Positions 1 through 9,239 of a stretch of DNA of 60,095 nt are shown one piece after another. The stretch covers positions 1 through 60,095 of the forward strand of contig JADGEI010000022.1 of assembly GCA_016744455.1 (NCBI GenBank), read 5' to 3'. The DNA is from Alcanivoracaceae bacterium. Lineage in GTDB: Bacteria; Pseudomonadota; Gammaproteobacteria; Xanthomonadales; Marinicellaceae. The notes below the pieces were generated by a model. That model saw only the letters and a program-made list of their open reading frames with translations. It was not told the DNA's origin and made no database searches. The position numbers were made by a program, and so were the translations under genes. Position 1 is the stretch's first letter; the number at the start of each line of letters is the position of its first letter.

Positions 1-17
1 TCCAGATTAAGAGTTTT

Positions 18-93
18 GCCCATATAGCTCAGTCGGTAGAGCACTTTCTTGGTAGGGAAGAGGTCACAGGTTCGATTCCAGTTATGGGCACCA
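18..93 (+). tRNA. tRNA-Thr (anticodon GGT)
   Basis: The sequence folds as a 76-nt cloverleaf with encoded CCA. The acceptor is GCCCATA/TATGGGC, the D stem GCTC/GAGC, and the anticodon loop TTGGTAG gives GGT, which reads ACC and ACU. A tRNA-Thr just upstream of tuf is the classical tRNA-tufB arrangement of gammaproteobacteria. Two oddities are visible: the T stem ACAGG/CCAGT has an A:A mismatch at its central pair, and the anticodon stem contains a T:G pair. The window begins 17 nt upstream, so the promoter and any earlier tRNAs of the operon are not seen. Confidence 0.93.
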
Positions 94-186
94 GTTTTAT
101 AGATTTAAAACGTAAATAAAAAACAAACATAAGTGCTTTTAGAGGTATTTATCTTAAAGCAATAATATTTTTAGTGGAGTAATAGC

Positions 187-1381
187 AATGTCTAAAGAAA
201 AATTTGAACGCAACAAACCCCATGTAAACGTGGGAACAATTGGTCACGTCGATCACGGTAAAACAACTTTGACAGCCGCTTTAACAAAAGTAGCTGCAGA
301 ATTACAAGGCGGTGAGTTTAAGGATTATGATCAAATTGATAATGCACCAGAAGAACGTGAACGTGGTATAACAATTGCTACAGCACACGTAGAATATGAA
401 ACAGAAGGTCGTCACTACGCACACGTAGATTGTCCGGGCCATGCTGACTATGTTAAAAACATGATTACAGGCGCAGCACAAATGGATGGTGCAATATTAG
501 TTGTATCAGCAGCTGATGGTCCAATGCCACAAACACGTGAGCATATCTTATTGGGTCGCCAAGTTGGTGTACCTTACATTGTAGTTTACATGAATAAATG
601 TGACCAGGTAGATGACGAAGAGTTGTTAGAGCTTGTTGAAATGGAAATTCGTGAGTTGCTAAGTGATTATGATTTCCCTGGAGATGATACTCCAATGGTT
701 ATGGGTTCTGCACTTAAAGCCCTAGAAGGCGATACAAGTGATATCGGAGTTCCATCAATCGAAAAACTATTAGATGTGCTTGATGATTATATTCCTCAAC
801 CAGAGCGAGATGTTGATCAATCTTTCCTACTACCAATTGAAGATGTGTTCTCAATTTCAGGTCGTGGAACTGTTGTAACTGGTCGTGTAGAACGCGGTAT
901 CGTTAAAGTAGGTGAAGAGTTAGAAATTATCGGTATTAAAGACACGCAGAAAACAGTTTGTACTGGTGTTGAGATGTTCCGTAAGTTACTTGATGAAGGC
1001 CGTGCTGGTGAAAACGTAGGTGTTTTACTACGTGGTACTAAGCGTGATGAAGTAGAACGTGGTCAAGTATTGGCACATCCTGGTTCAATTACACCTCATA
1101 CTGAATTTGAAGCTGAAGTCTATATCTTATCGAAAGATGAGGGTGGTCGTCACACGCCTTTCTTTAAAGGTTACAGACCACAATTTTACTTCCGTACTAC
1201 AGATATAACTGGTGCTTGTGAGTTACCAGAAGGTGTTGAGATGGTAATGCCTGGTGATAACATCAAAATGGATGTTACATTAATCAACCCAATTGCGATG
1301 GAAGAAGGTTTACGTTTCGCTATTCGTGAAGGCGGACGTACAGTTGGTGCGGGTGTTGTAGCGAAGATACATAAGTAAACA
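187..1381 (+). repeat. Direct repeat of 1195 bp, copy 1 (tuf)
   Basis: By line-by-line reading this segment is identical to 16614-17808. Identity begins one base before the start codon and stops three bases after the stop codon, so it matches the gene and not its flanks. This is the pattern left by ongoing gene conversion between duplicate tuf genes. Confidence 0.93.
188..1378 (+). CDS. tuf: Elongation factor Tu, copy 1
   Basis: EF-Tu delivers aminoacyl-tRNA to the ribosomal A site as a GTP complex. The 396-residue product has the usual length. It shows the P-loop GHVDHGKT at residues 19-26, the RERGITI switch I motif near 57-63, DCPGH at 81-85 and NKCD at 136-139, followed by the two beta-barrel domains. 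The start is supported by GTGGAG about 10 nt upstream. The gene lies 94 nt after tRNA-Thr, probably as the last gene of a tRNA-tufB transcript that ends at the hairpin at 1405-1438. The coding sequence is identical to the copy at 16615-17805. Confidence 0.98.
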   Translation: MSKEKFERNKPHVNVGTIGHVDHGKTTLTAALTKVAAELQGGEFKDYDQIDNAPEERERGITIATAHVEYETEGRHYAHVDCPGHADYVKNMITGAAQMDGAILVVSAADGPMPQTREHILLGRQVGVPYIVVYMNKCDQVDDEELLELVEMEIRELLSDYDFPGDDTPMVMGSALKALEGDTSDIGVPSIEKLLDVLDDYIPQPERDVDQSFLLPIEDVFSISGRGTVVTGRVERGIVKVGEELEIIGIKDTQKTVCTGVEMFRKLLDEGRAGENVGVLLRGTKRDEVERGQVLAHPGSITPHTEFEAEVYILSKDEGGRHTPFFKGYRPQFYFRTTDITGACELPEGVEMVMPGDNIKMDVTLINPIAMEEGLRFAIREGGRTVGAGVVAKIHK

Positions 1382-1404
1382 AGTTTAAAAAGTTAAACTA
1401 AATT

Positions 1405-1440
1405 AAGCCAGCGAATCATTTTAAATGTTCGCTGGCTTTG
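1405..1440 (+). terminator. Intrinsic terminator after tuf copy 1
   Basis: AAGCCAGCGAA (1405-1415) pairs perfectly with TTCGCTGGCTT (1428-1438) around a 12-nt loop. The following T run is short (TTT then GG), so termination may be incomplete. It separates the tRNA-tuf transcript from the tRNA-Trp/secE unit. Confidence 0.7.
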
Positions 1441-1474
1441 GTATCTCTAGTAGAGAAAAATAATTTAATTGTAT

Positions 1475-1551
1475 AGGCCAGTAGCTCCAACTGGCAGAGC
1501 GGCGGTCTCCAAAACCGCATGTTGTGGGTTCGAATCCCTCCTGGCCTGCCA
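1475..1551 (+). tRNA. tRNA-Trp (anticodon CCA)
   Basis: This is a 77-nt cloverleaf with encoded CCA. The acceptor is AGGCCAG/CTGGCCT, the anticodon arm GCGGT-CTCCAAA-ACCGC gives CCA, and the T arm is GTGGG-TTCGAAT-CCCTC. tRNA-Trp between tufB and secE is a conserved gammaproteobacterial arrangement, and secE starts 45 nt further on. Confidence 0.96.
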
Positions 1552-1596
1552 TTAAATTGTTAAAAGTATTATTACATATAAGATTAGGAAATAAAC

Positions 1597-1965
1597 ATGA
1601 GTCAAGCAGAAGCATCAAATTCAATCGGTGAAAAATTACGCTGGTGGCTGGCAATAGCTGCTGTAATTGGTGGAGTGGTAGGTAATCTTTATTTTGAAGA
1701 TGAGTTGGCTACTGTCTTACGTGTTTTGATTCTGATAGGTGGTGTTGTTGTTGGTGCGCTAATTGCTTCTACTACCCAAAAAGGAAGGAACTTTTTTGCT
1801 TTTGTAAGAAGTTCAAATATTGAAAGACAAAAAATTGTATGGCCAACTCGAAACGAGACATTGCAAACAACATTAATTGTTATTGTGGTTGTAATTATTA
1901 TAGGTCTATTTTTGTCACTTGTAGATTTTTTCTTTAGCTGGTTAGTCGGCTATTTCTTTGGGTAA
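1597..1965 (+). CDS. secE: Protein translocase subunit SecE
   Basis: SecE is the clamp-like subunit of the SecYEG channel in the inner membrane. The 122-residue protein has the three-helix gammaproteobacterial form: hydrophobic segments near residues 14-32 and 38-58, then the universally conserved amphipathic segment with VWPTRNET (about 86-93) leading into the essential third helix (about 94-119). An AGGA motif sits 9 nt before the ATG. nusG follows after 11 nt, so secE-nusG form the usual operon. Confidence 0.96.
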   Translation: MSQAEASNSIGEKLRWWLAIAAVIGGVVGNLYFEDELATVLRVLILIGGVVVGALIASTTQKGRNFFAFVRSSNIERQKIVWPTRNETLQTTLIVIVVVIIIGLFLSLVDFFFSWLVGYFFG

Positions 1966-1976
1966 AGGGGTAAACA

Positions 1977-2510
1977 ATGTCTAAAAAATGGTATGTTGTA
2001 CACGCTTACTCAAATTATGAGAAAAAAGTTTGTGAGTCATTAACTGAGCGAATTGAACGTTTGGGGATGCAAGATTATTTTGGAGAGATATTGCTACCTA
2101 CTGAGACTGTCGTAGAAATGCGTAATGGTGTGAAACGTCAAAGTGAAAGAAAATTTTTCCCAGGCTATATCTTGGTTGAAATGGAAATGAATGACGAGTC
2201 TTGGCATTTGGTAAAAGAAACGCCTAAGGTTTTAGGTTTTATAGGTGGAACTAAGGAAAATCCAGCTGCGATCAGCAAAAAAGAAGCTGATACTATATTG
2301 CAAAGAGTGCACGATGGAGAGAATGCACCTACACCTAAGATATTGTTTAATATCGGAGAAATGGTTAGAGTTGTAGATGGGCCGTTTAATGATTTCAATG
2401 GCGAAGTCGAAGATATTAATTATGAGAAAAGTAAGATAAGAGTAGCCGTTTCTATTTTTGGTCGTTCAACACCTGTTGAGTTGGGTTTTGGGCAAGTAGA
2501 AAAGCTATAA
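1977..2510 (+). CDS. nusG: Transcription termination/antitermination factor NusG
   Basis: NusG binds RNA polymerase, reduces pausing, assists Rho and links polymerase to the ribosome. The 177-residue protein has an N-terminal NGN domain beginning [16 protein letters not shown] and a C-terminal KOW domain (about 124-177) with [11 protein letters not shown] near its start. GGGG lies 8 nt upstream of the ATG. It is the second gene of secE-nusG, and 65 nt separate it from rplK. That gap is where L1 autoregulation of the L11 operon acts in E. coli, but I could not identify the L1-binding fold here. Confidence 0.97.
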   Translation: MSKKWYVVHAYSNYEKKVCESLTERIERLGMQDYFGEILLPTETVVEMRNGVKRQSERKFFPGYILVEMEMNDESWHLVKETPKVLGFIGGTKENPAAISKKEADTILQRVHDGENAPTPKILFNIGEMVRVVDGPFNDFNGEVEDINYEKSKIRVAVSIFGRSTPVELGFGQVEKL

Positions 2511-2575
2511 AGTAAAACTAAAGTAATGAGGAGCTGGTTTTAGAAATCGGCGTTTGAACTCAGGAGTTATTAAAA

Positions 2576-3010
2576 ATGGCAAAAAAAGTCGAAGCCTATA
2601 TTAAATTACAGGTGCCTGCAGGTCAGGCAAATCCAAGTCCTCCAGTCGGTCCAGCATTGGGTCAACATGGTGTTAATATCATGGAGTTTTGTAAAGCATT
2701 TAATGCAAAGACACAAGGTGCTGAGCCAGGGCTGCCTACACCGGTTGTTATCACGGTCTATAACGATAGAAGTTTTTCTTTTATTGTTAAAACACCACCT
2801 GCTTCAGTTTTAATTAAAAAAGCATTGGGCCTTAAAAGTGGTAGTGGTCGTCCAAATACTGAAAAAGTTGGAACCATTACTCGTGATCAAATGGAAGAAA
2901 TCGCTAAAACTAAAGAGCCAGACTTAACAGCGAGTGATTTAGATGCTGCAGTAAGAACAATTGCGGGTACTGCTCGTAGTATGGGTGTGAACTCAGAGGG
3001 AGTAAAATAA
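2576..3010 (+). CDS. rplK: 50S ribosomal protein L11
   Basis: L11 binds the GTPase-associated centre of 23S rRNA and is needed for stringent signalling by RelA. The 144-residue protein shows the proline-rich N-terminal segment [19 protein letters not shown] and the C-terminal RNA-binding domain with TARSMG near the end. The start is preceded by CAGGAG at 9-nt spacing. The stop codon overlaps the rplA start by one base (TAATG), a typical translational coupling. Confidence 0.98.
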   Translation: MAKKVEAYIKLQVPAGQANPSPPVGPALGQHGVNIMEFCKAFNAKTQGAEPGLPTPVVITVYNDRSFSFIVKTPPASVLIKKALGLKSGSGRPNTEKVGTITRDQMEEIAKTKEPDLTASDLDAAVRTIAGTARSMGVNSEGVK

Positions 3011-3708
3011 TGGCTAAAACTGGAAAAAGATTAAAAAATATTGCTGAGAAATTAGAAGTAGGTAAAACCTATGAATTAGCTGAAGCATTTAAATTTTTAA
3101 GTGATAATTCAAAGGTGAAATTTGATGAGTCAGTAGATGTATCTATTCAATTGGGTGTTGATGCAACAAAATCAGATCAAGTTGTTCGTGGTGCTACAAT
3201 TTTACCACAAGGTACAGGTAAATCTGTCCGTGTTGCTGTATTTACACAAGGGCCAAAAGCAGATGCTGCAAAAGAAGCTGGTGCTGATTTTGTTGGTATG
3301 GATGATTTGGCAGATGAAATAAAAGGTGGCATGATGGACTTTGATGTTGTTATTGCTTCACCTGATGCAATGCGTGTAGTTGGTAAGTTGGGTACAGTTT
3401 TAGGTCCACGTGGATTAATGCCTAATCCTAAAGTCGGAACCGTGACTCCTGATGTTGTTACAGCTATTAAAAACAACAAGTCTGGACAGGCTATGTACCG
3501 TATTGATAAAGCTGGTATTATTCACACAATGATTGGTAAAGTTAGCTTTTCTGCCGATGCATTAACTGAAAATTTAATGGCGTTATTGGTTGATCTAAAT
3601 AAAAAGAAACCATCAGCAGCTAAAGGAAAGTACCTTAAGAAAATTAGTGTCTCAAGTACTATGGGTCCTGGTTTAATGATTGATGTTTCTTCAATCGATT
3701 TAAAATAA
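3010..3708 (+). CDS. rplA: 50S ribosomal protein L1
   Basis: L1 forms the mobile L1 stalk at the ribosomal E site. In E. coli it also represses the rplKA mRNA. The 232-residue protein has the family length. Its landmarks are the signature [18 protein letters not shown] (about residues 134-151) and the C-terminal MGPGLMIDV. Its start codon overlaps the rplK stop codon. It is followed by a 265-nt non-coding leader ahead of rplJ. Confidence 0.98.
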   Translation: MAKTGKRLKNIAEKLEVGKTYELAEAFKFLSDNSKVKFDESVDVSIQLGVDATKSDQVVRGATILPQGTGKSVRVAVFTQGPKADAAKEAGADFVGMDDLADEIKGGMMDFDVVIASPDAMRVVGKLGTVLGPRGLMPNPKVGTVTPDVVTAIKNNKSGQAMYRIDKAGIIHTMIGKVSFSADALTENLMALLVDLNKKKPSAAKGKYLKKISVSSTMGPGLMIDVSSIDLK

Positions 3709-3763
3709 AAAAGACTGTTTTGTTTTCATAGTTTTATGATTACATTGTAGTAGTAAGAAATTT

Positions 3764-3900
3764 TGAGGGCTGTCATCGTAGATAGCCGTCAAAGACCGTT
3801 GGTGAGATTGTTTGTAAGTTTTTAAAATTTTCAAATAGACTCTTAATTTCCAGCGTAGATGGTGAAGCCTTGATAGTTAACCCTAGGAAGGCCACCAAAG
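3764..3900 (+). ncRNA. Ribosomal protein L10 leader (cis-regulatory RNA)
   Basis: The 265-nt gap before rplJ contains the hallmarks of the L10 leader. There is a hairpin GGCTGTC-ATCGTA-GATAGCC (3768-3787). The conserved stretch TCAAAGACCGTTGGTG follows at 3789-3804, and the partner region CAGCGTAGATGGTGAA runs 3851-3866. A closing arm pairs GGTG..GCCTT (3861-3871) with AAGGC..CACC (3888-3896) across an AA bulge of kink-turn type. In E. coli, excess L10-(L7/L12) complex binds here and represses rplJL translation. A weak possible -10 (TATGAT, 3735-3740) lies upstream. Confidence 0.82.
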
Positions 3901-3973
3901 TCTCATTAGTGAGTTGTTGATAAAACAATTTGTTGATGAGTTTGTTTGATTACGTTTATCAAAGGAGGTAAAC

Positions 3974-4501
3974 ATGGCTCTAAGTCTAGAACAGAAGAAA
4001 GCTGTGGTTGCTGAAATTGCAAGCGTTGCAACAGATGCACATTCTTTAGTTGTTTCAGAATATGCGGGTATTACAGTAGAAGATTTTACTGAAATGCGTG
4101 CAGAAGCTAGAAAAACAGGGGTGTTTTTAAAAGTTGCAAAGAATACTTTAGTTAAACGCGCAGTAAAAGACACAGATTTTGAATGTGTTGCAGATTCATT
4201 GGTTGGTCCAATGATATATGCATTTTCACAAGAAGATCCTGGTTGTGCTGCAAGATTAATTAAGGAATACGCTAAAAAGAACGATAAGCTAGTTACTAAG
4301 CTTGTATCTATAGGCGGTAAAATGTTTGATGCTTCCGAATTAGGAAGACTTGCATCGTTACCTACTAAAGACCAAGCAATTAGCCAATTAATGAGTGTTA
4401 TGTTAGCACCTGTTGAGAAGCTTGTTCGTACATTGGATGCACCAAATACTAAGTTGGTACGTACAATAGTTGCAATTCGCGATCAAAAAGAAACTGCATA
4501 A
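3974..4501 (+). CDS. rplJ: 50S ribosomal protein L10
   Basis: L10 anchors the L7/L12 stalk to 23S rRNA and autoregulates its own mRNA as the L10-L7/L12 complex. The 175-residue protein begins MALSLEQKKAVVAEI. It has the RNA-binding N-terminal domain with VAKNTLVKRAV near residues 54-64 and a C-terminal helix for L7/L12 dimers. A strong AAAGGAGG lies about 6 nt upstream of the ATG. It is preceded by the L10 leader and followed by rplL after 52 nt. Confidence 0.98.
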   Translation: MALSLEQKKAVVAEIASVATDAHSLVVSEYAGITVEDFTEMRAEARKTGVFLKVAKNTLVKRAVKDTDFECVADSLVGPMIYAFSQEDPGCAARLIKEYAKKNDKLVTKLVSIGGKMFDASELGRLASLPTKDQAISQLMSVMLAPVEKLVRTLDAPNTKLVRTIVAIRDQKETA

Positions 4502-4553
4502 TTCCATTTGGAATTGTGTTTAATTATATATATAAAAACTTTGGAGAATAAAG

Positions 4554-4931
4554 ATGGCTGTTAGTAAAGACGATATCTTAGAAGCAATTTCTAACATGAG
4601 TGTTATGGAAGTTGTAGAATTAATTGAAGCAATGGAAGATAAATTTGGTGTAACTGCAGCTGCTGCTGTAGCAGTTGCAGCTCCTGCTGCCGGCGGTGAT
4701 GCTGGTGCAGCTGAAGAGCAAACTGAATTTGACGTTGTAATGACTAGTTTCGGCGACAAAAAAGTTGCTGTAATTAAAGCGGTACGTGGTATCACTGGTC
4801 TAGGCTTGAAAGAAGCTAAAGACATGGTTGAAAGCGCACCTGTTACAATTAAAGAAGGCGTTGATAAGGCTGAAGCTGAGGAAGTTAAATCTCAGTTAGA
4901 TGAAGCTGGCGCACAAGTAGATATTAAATAA
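4554..4931 (+). CDS. rplL: 50S ribosomal protein L7/L12
   Basis: This is the multicopy stalk protein that recruits and stimulates translational GTPases. The 125-residue product has the N-terminal dimerisation helix, an Ala-rich hinge (about residues 36-54) and the conserved C-terminal domain with [20 protein letters not shown] and [15 protein letters not shown] lies upstream of the ATG. It shares the L10 leader-controlled transcript. Confidence 0.98.
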   Translation: MAVSKDDILEAISNMSVMEVVELIEAMEDKFGVTAAAAVAVAAPAAGGDAGAAEEQTEFDVVMTSFGDKKVAVIKAVRGITGLGLKEAKDMVESAPVTIKEGVDKAEAEEVKSQLDEAGAQVDIK

Positions 4932-4950
4932 TTTTAATTCATGCTTGAAG

Positions 4951-4983
4951 CTAAAGGCTAGCGATTTTATCGCTGGCCTTTAG
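4951..4983 (+). promoter_or_regulatory. Long rplL-rpoB intergenic hairpin (attenuator or processing site)
   Basis: CTAAAGGCTAGCGA (4951-4964) pairs with TCGCTGGCCTTTAG (4970-4983) through 14 bp, with one G:U pair, around a 5-nt loop. No T run follows, so it is not a full intrinsic terminator. The rplL-rpoB gap in E. coli holds an attenuator and an RNase III processing site, and this hairpin occupies the same position. The remaining 179 nt to rpoB show nothing else that I can name. Confidence 0.65.
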
Positions 4984-5162
4984 TCGCTTAAGGATTTTAA
5001 ATATTTATTTGGACTTTTTAAGTGTTTGTTATTGATGAAATAATGCATGATTTTGTCAATGATTTAGGGACTATTTGGTAGGTAGCTATCAAGAATTGGA
5101 ATCAGTACACCCGACAATTATAGTTGGTTTATATAAAATTTTATAGGTAGGTGGCAGTTGTT

Positions 5163-8100
5163 ATGAGTTATTCATTCACTGAAAAGAAAAGAATTCGTAA
5201 AGATTTTAGTAGAAGTGAAGTGGTAGTGGATGTACCATTTTTACTAAAAACTCAAGTTGAATCATACAACAAGTTTTTGGGCTTGGTTGAAGATGAAAAA
5301 TGTGGATTAGATGAGGCTTTACATTCGGTATTTCCGATTGAAAGTTATTCTGGTTACGCAAAATTGGAATACGTAAGTGTTAATGTAGAGAAACCAATAT
5401 TTAATGTTGTTGAATGTAAATTACGTGGTTTAACGTATGGTGCTTCTGTTAGAGCAAAAGTTCAACTGGTTATTTATGATAAAGAAAGTTCTGCAAGAAA
5501 GAAGAAGTTAAAATACGTAAAAGAACAAGATGTTTATATTGGTGACCTACCATTAATGACGCCTAATGCAACATTTGTTATTAATGGTACTGAACGAGTA
5601 ATCGTAAACCAATTGCATAGATCGCCTGGTGTTTTCTTTGATCATGATAAAGGTAAAACTCATTCATCTGGCAAGTTACTTTATTCTGCACGTATTATTC
5701 CTTACCGTGGTTCATGGTTGGACATGGAGTTCGATCCTAAAGATAATTTATTTGTTCGTATTGATAGAAGAAGAAAATTACCGGCTACAATTTTATTACG
5801 TGCTTTAGGTTATGATACTGAAGAAATTCTTGATATGTTTTTTGAAAAAGTAGCTATTACTTTGAAGAAAACTGGCGCAAGTATGAAGTTGGTACCTAGT
5901 CAATTAAAAGGTGAAACTTTTGATTTCGATCTTAAAGATGGTAGGAAAATAATTGTACCAAAAGGTAAAAGAATTACAGCTAGACACGTAAAAATGTTAG
6001 AGAAATCTGGAATGACTCTCATTCCATTAGATGATAGCTATTTGCTCGAAAAAATTATTGCAAATCAAATTGTAAATAAAGAATCTGGTGAAGTTATACT
6101 AGAGCCAAATGCTGTTATTACAGAAGAAGTCATAGAGATTTTACGTGAAAACAACATTAAATCAATTAGTACACTTTTGGTTAATGATTTAGATAATGGG
6201 TCGTATATATCAACAACAATTAATGTTGACCCAACAAATTCTCAGCTAGAAGCTTTGGTTGAAATTTACCGTATGATGCGACCTGGTGAGCCACCAACAG
6301 AAGAATCTTCTAAATCTTTATTTGAAGGCATGTTCTTTAATGCTGATAGGTATAATTTGTCAGAAGTTGGTCGTATGAAGTTCAACAAACGACTTGGTCG
6401 TGAAGAAGTTGAAGGCGCAAGTATCTTAAGTAATGAAGACATTATTGACGTCATGCGTGAATTAGTAAATATCAGAAATGGTAAAGGTACAGTTGATGAT
6501 ATAGATCATCTAGGAAATAGACGTGTTCGTTCTGTTGGTGAAATGTCTGAAAATGTATTCAGAATTGGACTGGTTCGTGTTCAAAGAGCTGTAAGAGAGC
6601 GTTTAACTGTAGCAGATTCTGAAGGTTTGACACCTCAAGATTTAATCAATGCTAAACCTATTGCTGCAGCTGTTAAAGAGTTTTTTGGCTCAAACCAATT
6701 ATCTCAATTTATGGATCAAAATAATCCTCTTTCTGAGATTACTCATAAACGCCGTATTTCTGCACTGGGACCTGGTGGATTGACACGAGAGCGTGCGGGT
6801 TTTGAGGTGCGAGATGTACATGCTACGCATTACGGACGTTTGTGTCCAATTGAAACACCTGAGGGACCAAACATTGGGTTAATAAATTCTTTGGCATGTT
6901 ACGCTAAAACTAATTCTTATGGTTTCTTAGAGACACCGTATAGAAAAGTTATTGATGGTGTTGTATCTGATGAAATCGAGTACTTGTCAGCTATAGTTGA
7001 GGGCGAATTTCCAATAGCTCAAGCAAATGCAAAAATGGATGATAACGGTAAATTGACTGAAGAGTTTGTTTTAAGTAGGCATTTTGGCGAGGTAATATTA
7101 ATTCCAGTTGCAGATGTTAAATACATGGATGTCTCACCTAAGCAAATTGTATCAGTTGCCGCTGCACTTATTCCGTTTTTGGAACATGATGATGCGAATA
7201 GAGCATTGATGGGATCTAATATGCAACGCCAGGCAGTTCCAACTTTGAAAGTTGATAAGCCTCTTGTTGGTACAGGTATGGAAAAAATTGTTTCAAGAGA
7301 TTCTGGTGTAACTGCAGTAGCAATACGCCCTGGAATAATTGAAATGGCTGACGCATCACGTGTTGTAATACGTGTTGATGAAGAGCATATTGGTACGGAT
7401 GATCCTGGTGTTGATATTTATAACCTTACTAAATACACTCGTTCTAATCAAAACACATGTATTAATCAAAAAACATTAGTTAATATTGGCGATAGAGTTG
7501 ATGTTGGTGATGTCCTAGCAGATGGTCCATCAACTGACCTTGGTGAGTTATCACTTGGGCAAAATATGTTGATTGCCTTTATGCCTTGGAATGGTTACAA
7601 CTTTGAGGATTCTATACTGATATCTGAAAAAGTTGTTAAAGAAGATAGATTTACAACGATTCATATTGTTGAGCTAACATGTGTCGCAAGAGACACTAAG
7701 TTAGGTACCGAAGAAATTACAGCGGATATTCCAAATATTAGCGAAAGTGCATTAACTAAGCTAGATGATTCTGGTATTGTTTATGTTGGTGCTGAAGTTG
7801 GACCTGGTGATATTCTGGTTGGTAAAGTTACACCTAAAGGTGAAACACAACTAACCCCAGAAGAAAAACTATTAAGAGCAATTTTTGGTGAAAAAGCTCT
7901 TGATGTAAAAGATACATCATTAAAAGTATCTTCAAGTACATTTGGAACGGTTATAGATGTTCAAGTATTTACCCGTGATGGTGTAGAAAAAGGGTATCGC
8001 GCTGAGCAAATAGAAGAAGAACAGCTTGAACAAGTGCGAAATGATTTAAATGATCAATTCAGAATTATGCGTGGTGTAATACAACAACGTTTACGTACTA

Positions 8101-9224
8101 TACTCGTTGATCAAAAAGTAGTAAAAGCACCTGGCTTGCGTAAAGGAGCTATAGTAACAAAAGAATATTTGAAAGACTTAAATGTTGGTGAATGGTTTGA
8201 TGTAAAAGTAGCTGATGCCAAAATTGCAGAACAAATTGATCAACTAGCTGAACAAATTGATCGCCAAAGAAAACTGTTTGATGATAAATTTGAAGACAAG
8301 AAGAAGAAAATCACATCAGGCGATGATTTAGCTCCTGGCGTTCTTAAGATGGTTAAAGTCTATTTAGCAGTTAAACGCCGTATCCAACCAGGTGATAAAA
8401 TGGCTGGTCGTCATGGTAATAAGGGTGTAATCTCGATGGTTGTTCCTGAAGAAGATATGCCGTTTGATAAAAATGGTAGACCAGTTGATATTGTACTTAA
8501 CCCATTGGGCGTACCTTCTCGAATGAATATTGGTCAAGTATTAGAAGTTCATTTAGGTTGGGCAGCTCGCGGACTAGGTGACAAAATTACAGCCATGATG
8601 CAACGTAATGAATCTGCCAATAAGCTAAGAGAATTTTTAAGCAAGATTTATAATCTTGATGGTGATAAAGTTGATATGGATCAATTCACTGATGATGAGA
8701 TCTTTGCCATGTCTAAAAACCTTCAAGGTGGTGTGCCAATGGCAACACCAGTTTTTGATGGTGCTGAAGAAAAGCATATCAAAGCATTGCTAGAATTAGC
8801 AGATCTGCCAACAAGTGGTCAAGCTGTTCTTTATGATGGTAGAACAGGTAAGAAATTTGATAGACCAGTCACTACTGGCTATATGTACATGTTAAAACTA
8901 AATCATTTGGTTGATGACAAAATGCATGCACGTTCAACAGGCCCTTATTCACTTGTTACTCAACAACCACTGGGTGGTAAAGCTCAGTTTGGTGGTCAAA
9001 GATTTGGTGAGATGGAAGTTTGGGCGTTAGAAGCTTATGGTGCAGCCTATACGTTACAAGAAATGTTAACAGTTAAATCTGATGATGTTATTGGCAGAAA
9101 CCAATCTTACAAAAATATTGTAGATGGACGTCATGAGATTGTTGCAGGAATGCCAGAATCATTTAATGTACTAGTTAAAGAAGTTCGTTCATTAGGTTTG
9201 AACATTGAACTTGAAAACGAATAA
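5163..9224 (+). CDS. rpoB: RNA polymerase beta subunit
   Basis: This is the catalytic beta subunit of RNA polymerase. I place the start at the ATG giving [15 protein letters not shown], which matches the E. coli N-terminus and has GTAGGTGG 8 nt upstream. A GTG four codons earlier is open but has no better ribosome site. The product is 1353 residues. The rifampicin pocket is present in wild-type form ([20 protein letters not shown], then [12 protein letters not shown], encoded around 6685-6780). The C-terminus carries the conserved [15 protein letters not shown]. rpoC follows after 15 nt. Confidence 0.98.
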   Translation: MSYSFTEKKRIRKDFSRSEVVVDVPFLLKTQVESYNKFLGLVEDEKCGLDEALHSVFPIESYSGYAKLEYVSVNVEKPIFNVVECKLRGLTYGASVRAKVQLVIYDKESSARKKKLKYVKEQDVYIGDLPLMTPNATFVINGTERVIVNQLHRSPGVFFDHDKGKTHSSGKLLYSARIIPYRGSWLDMEFDPKDNLFVRIDRRRKLPATILLRALGYDTEEILDMFFEKVAITLKKTGASMKLVPSQLKGETFDFDLKDGRKIIVPKGKRITARHVKMLEKSGMTLIPLDDSYLLEKIIANQIVNKESGEVILEPNAVITEEVIEILRENNIKSISTLLVNDLDNGSYISTTINVDPTNSQLEALVEIYRMMRPGEPPTEESSKSLFEGMFFNADRYNLSEVGRMKFNKRLGREEVEGASILSNEDIIDVMRELVNIRNGKGTVDDIDHLGNRRVRSVGEMSENVFRIGLVRVQRAVRERLTVADSEGLTPQDLINAKPIAAAVKEFFGSNQLSQFMDQNNPLSEITHKRRISALGPGGLTRERAGFEVRDVHATHYGRLCPIETPEGPNIGLINSLACYAKTNSYGFLETPYRKVIDGVVSDEIEYLSAIVEGEFPIAQANAKMDDNGKLTEEFVLSRHFGEVILIPVADVKYMDVSPKQIVSVAAALIPFLEHDDANRALMGSNMQRQAVPTLKVDKPLVGTGMEKIVSRDSGVTAVAIRPGIIEMADASRVVIRVDEEHIGTDDPGVDIYNLTKYTRSNQNTCINQKTLVNIGDRVDVGDVLADGPSTDLGELSLGQNMLIAFMPWNGYNFEDSILISEKVVKEDRFTTIHIVELTCVARDTKLGTEEITADIPNISESALTKLDDSGIVYVGAEVGPGDILVGKVTPKGETQLTPEEKLLRAIFGEKALDVKDTSLKVSSSTFGTVIDVQVFTRDGVEKGYRAEQIEEEQLEQVRNDLNDQFRIMRGVIQQRLRTILVDQKVVKAPGLRKGAIVTKEYLKDLNVGEWFDVKVADAKIAEQIDQLAEQIDRQRKLFDDKFEDKKKKITSGDDLAPGVLKMVKVYLAVKRRIQPGDKMAGRHGNKGVISMVVPEEDMPFDKNGRPVDIVLNPLGVPSRMNIGQVLEVHLGWAARGLGDKITAMMQRNESANKLREFLSKIYNLDGDKVDMDQFTDDEIFAMSKNLQGGVPMATPVFDGAEEKHIKALLELADLPTSGQAVLYDGRTGKKFDRPVTTGYMYMLKLNHLVDDKMHARSTGPYSLVTQQPLGGKAQFGGQRFGEMEVWALEAYGAAYTLQEMLTVKSDDVIGRNQSYKNIVDGRHEIVAGMPESFNVLVKEVRSLGLNIELENE

Positions 9225-9239
9225 TAGCAGGAGATAAAC

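Noticed and set aside
465-695. Antisense open frame inside tuf, repeated at 16892-17122
   Set aside because: It lies wholly opposite a highly conserved gene, has no ribosome site or recognisable product, and recurs only because tuf is duplicated.
5151-5162. GTG start giving MAVV before RpoB
   Set aside because: The codons overlap the ribosome site of the ATG that matches the known RpoB N-terminus.
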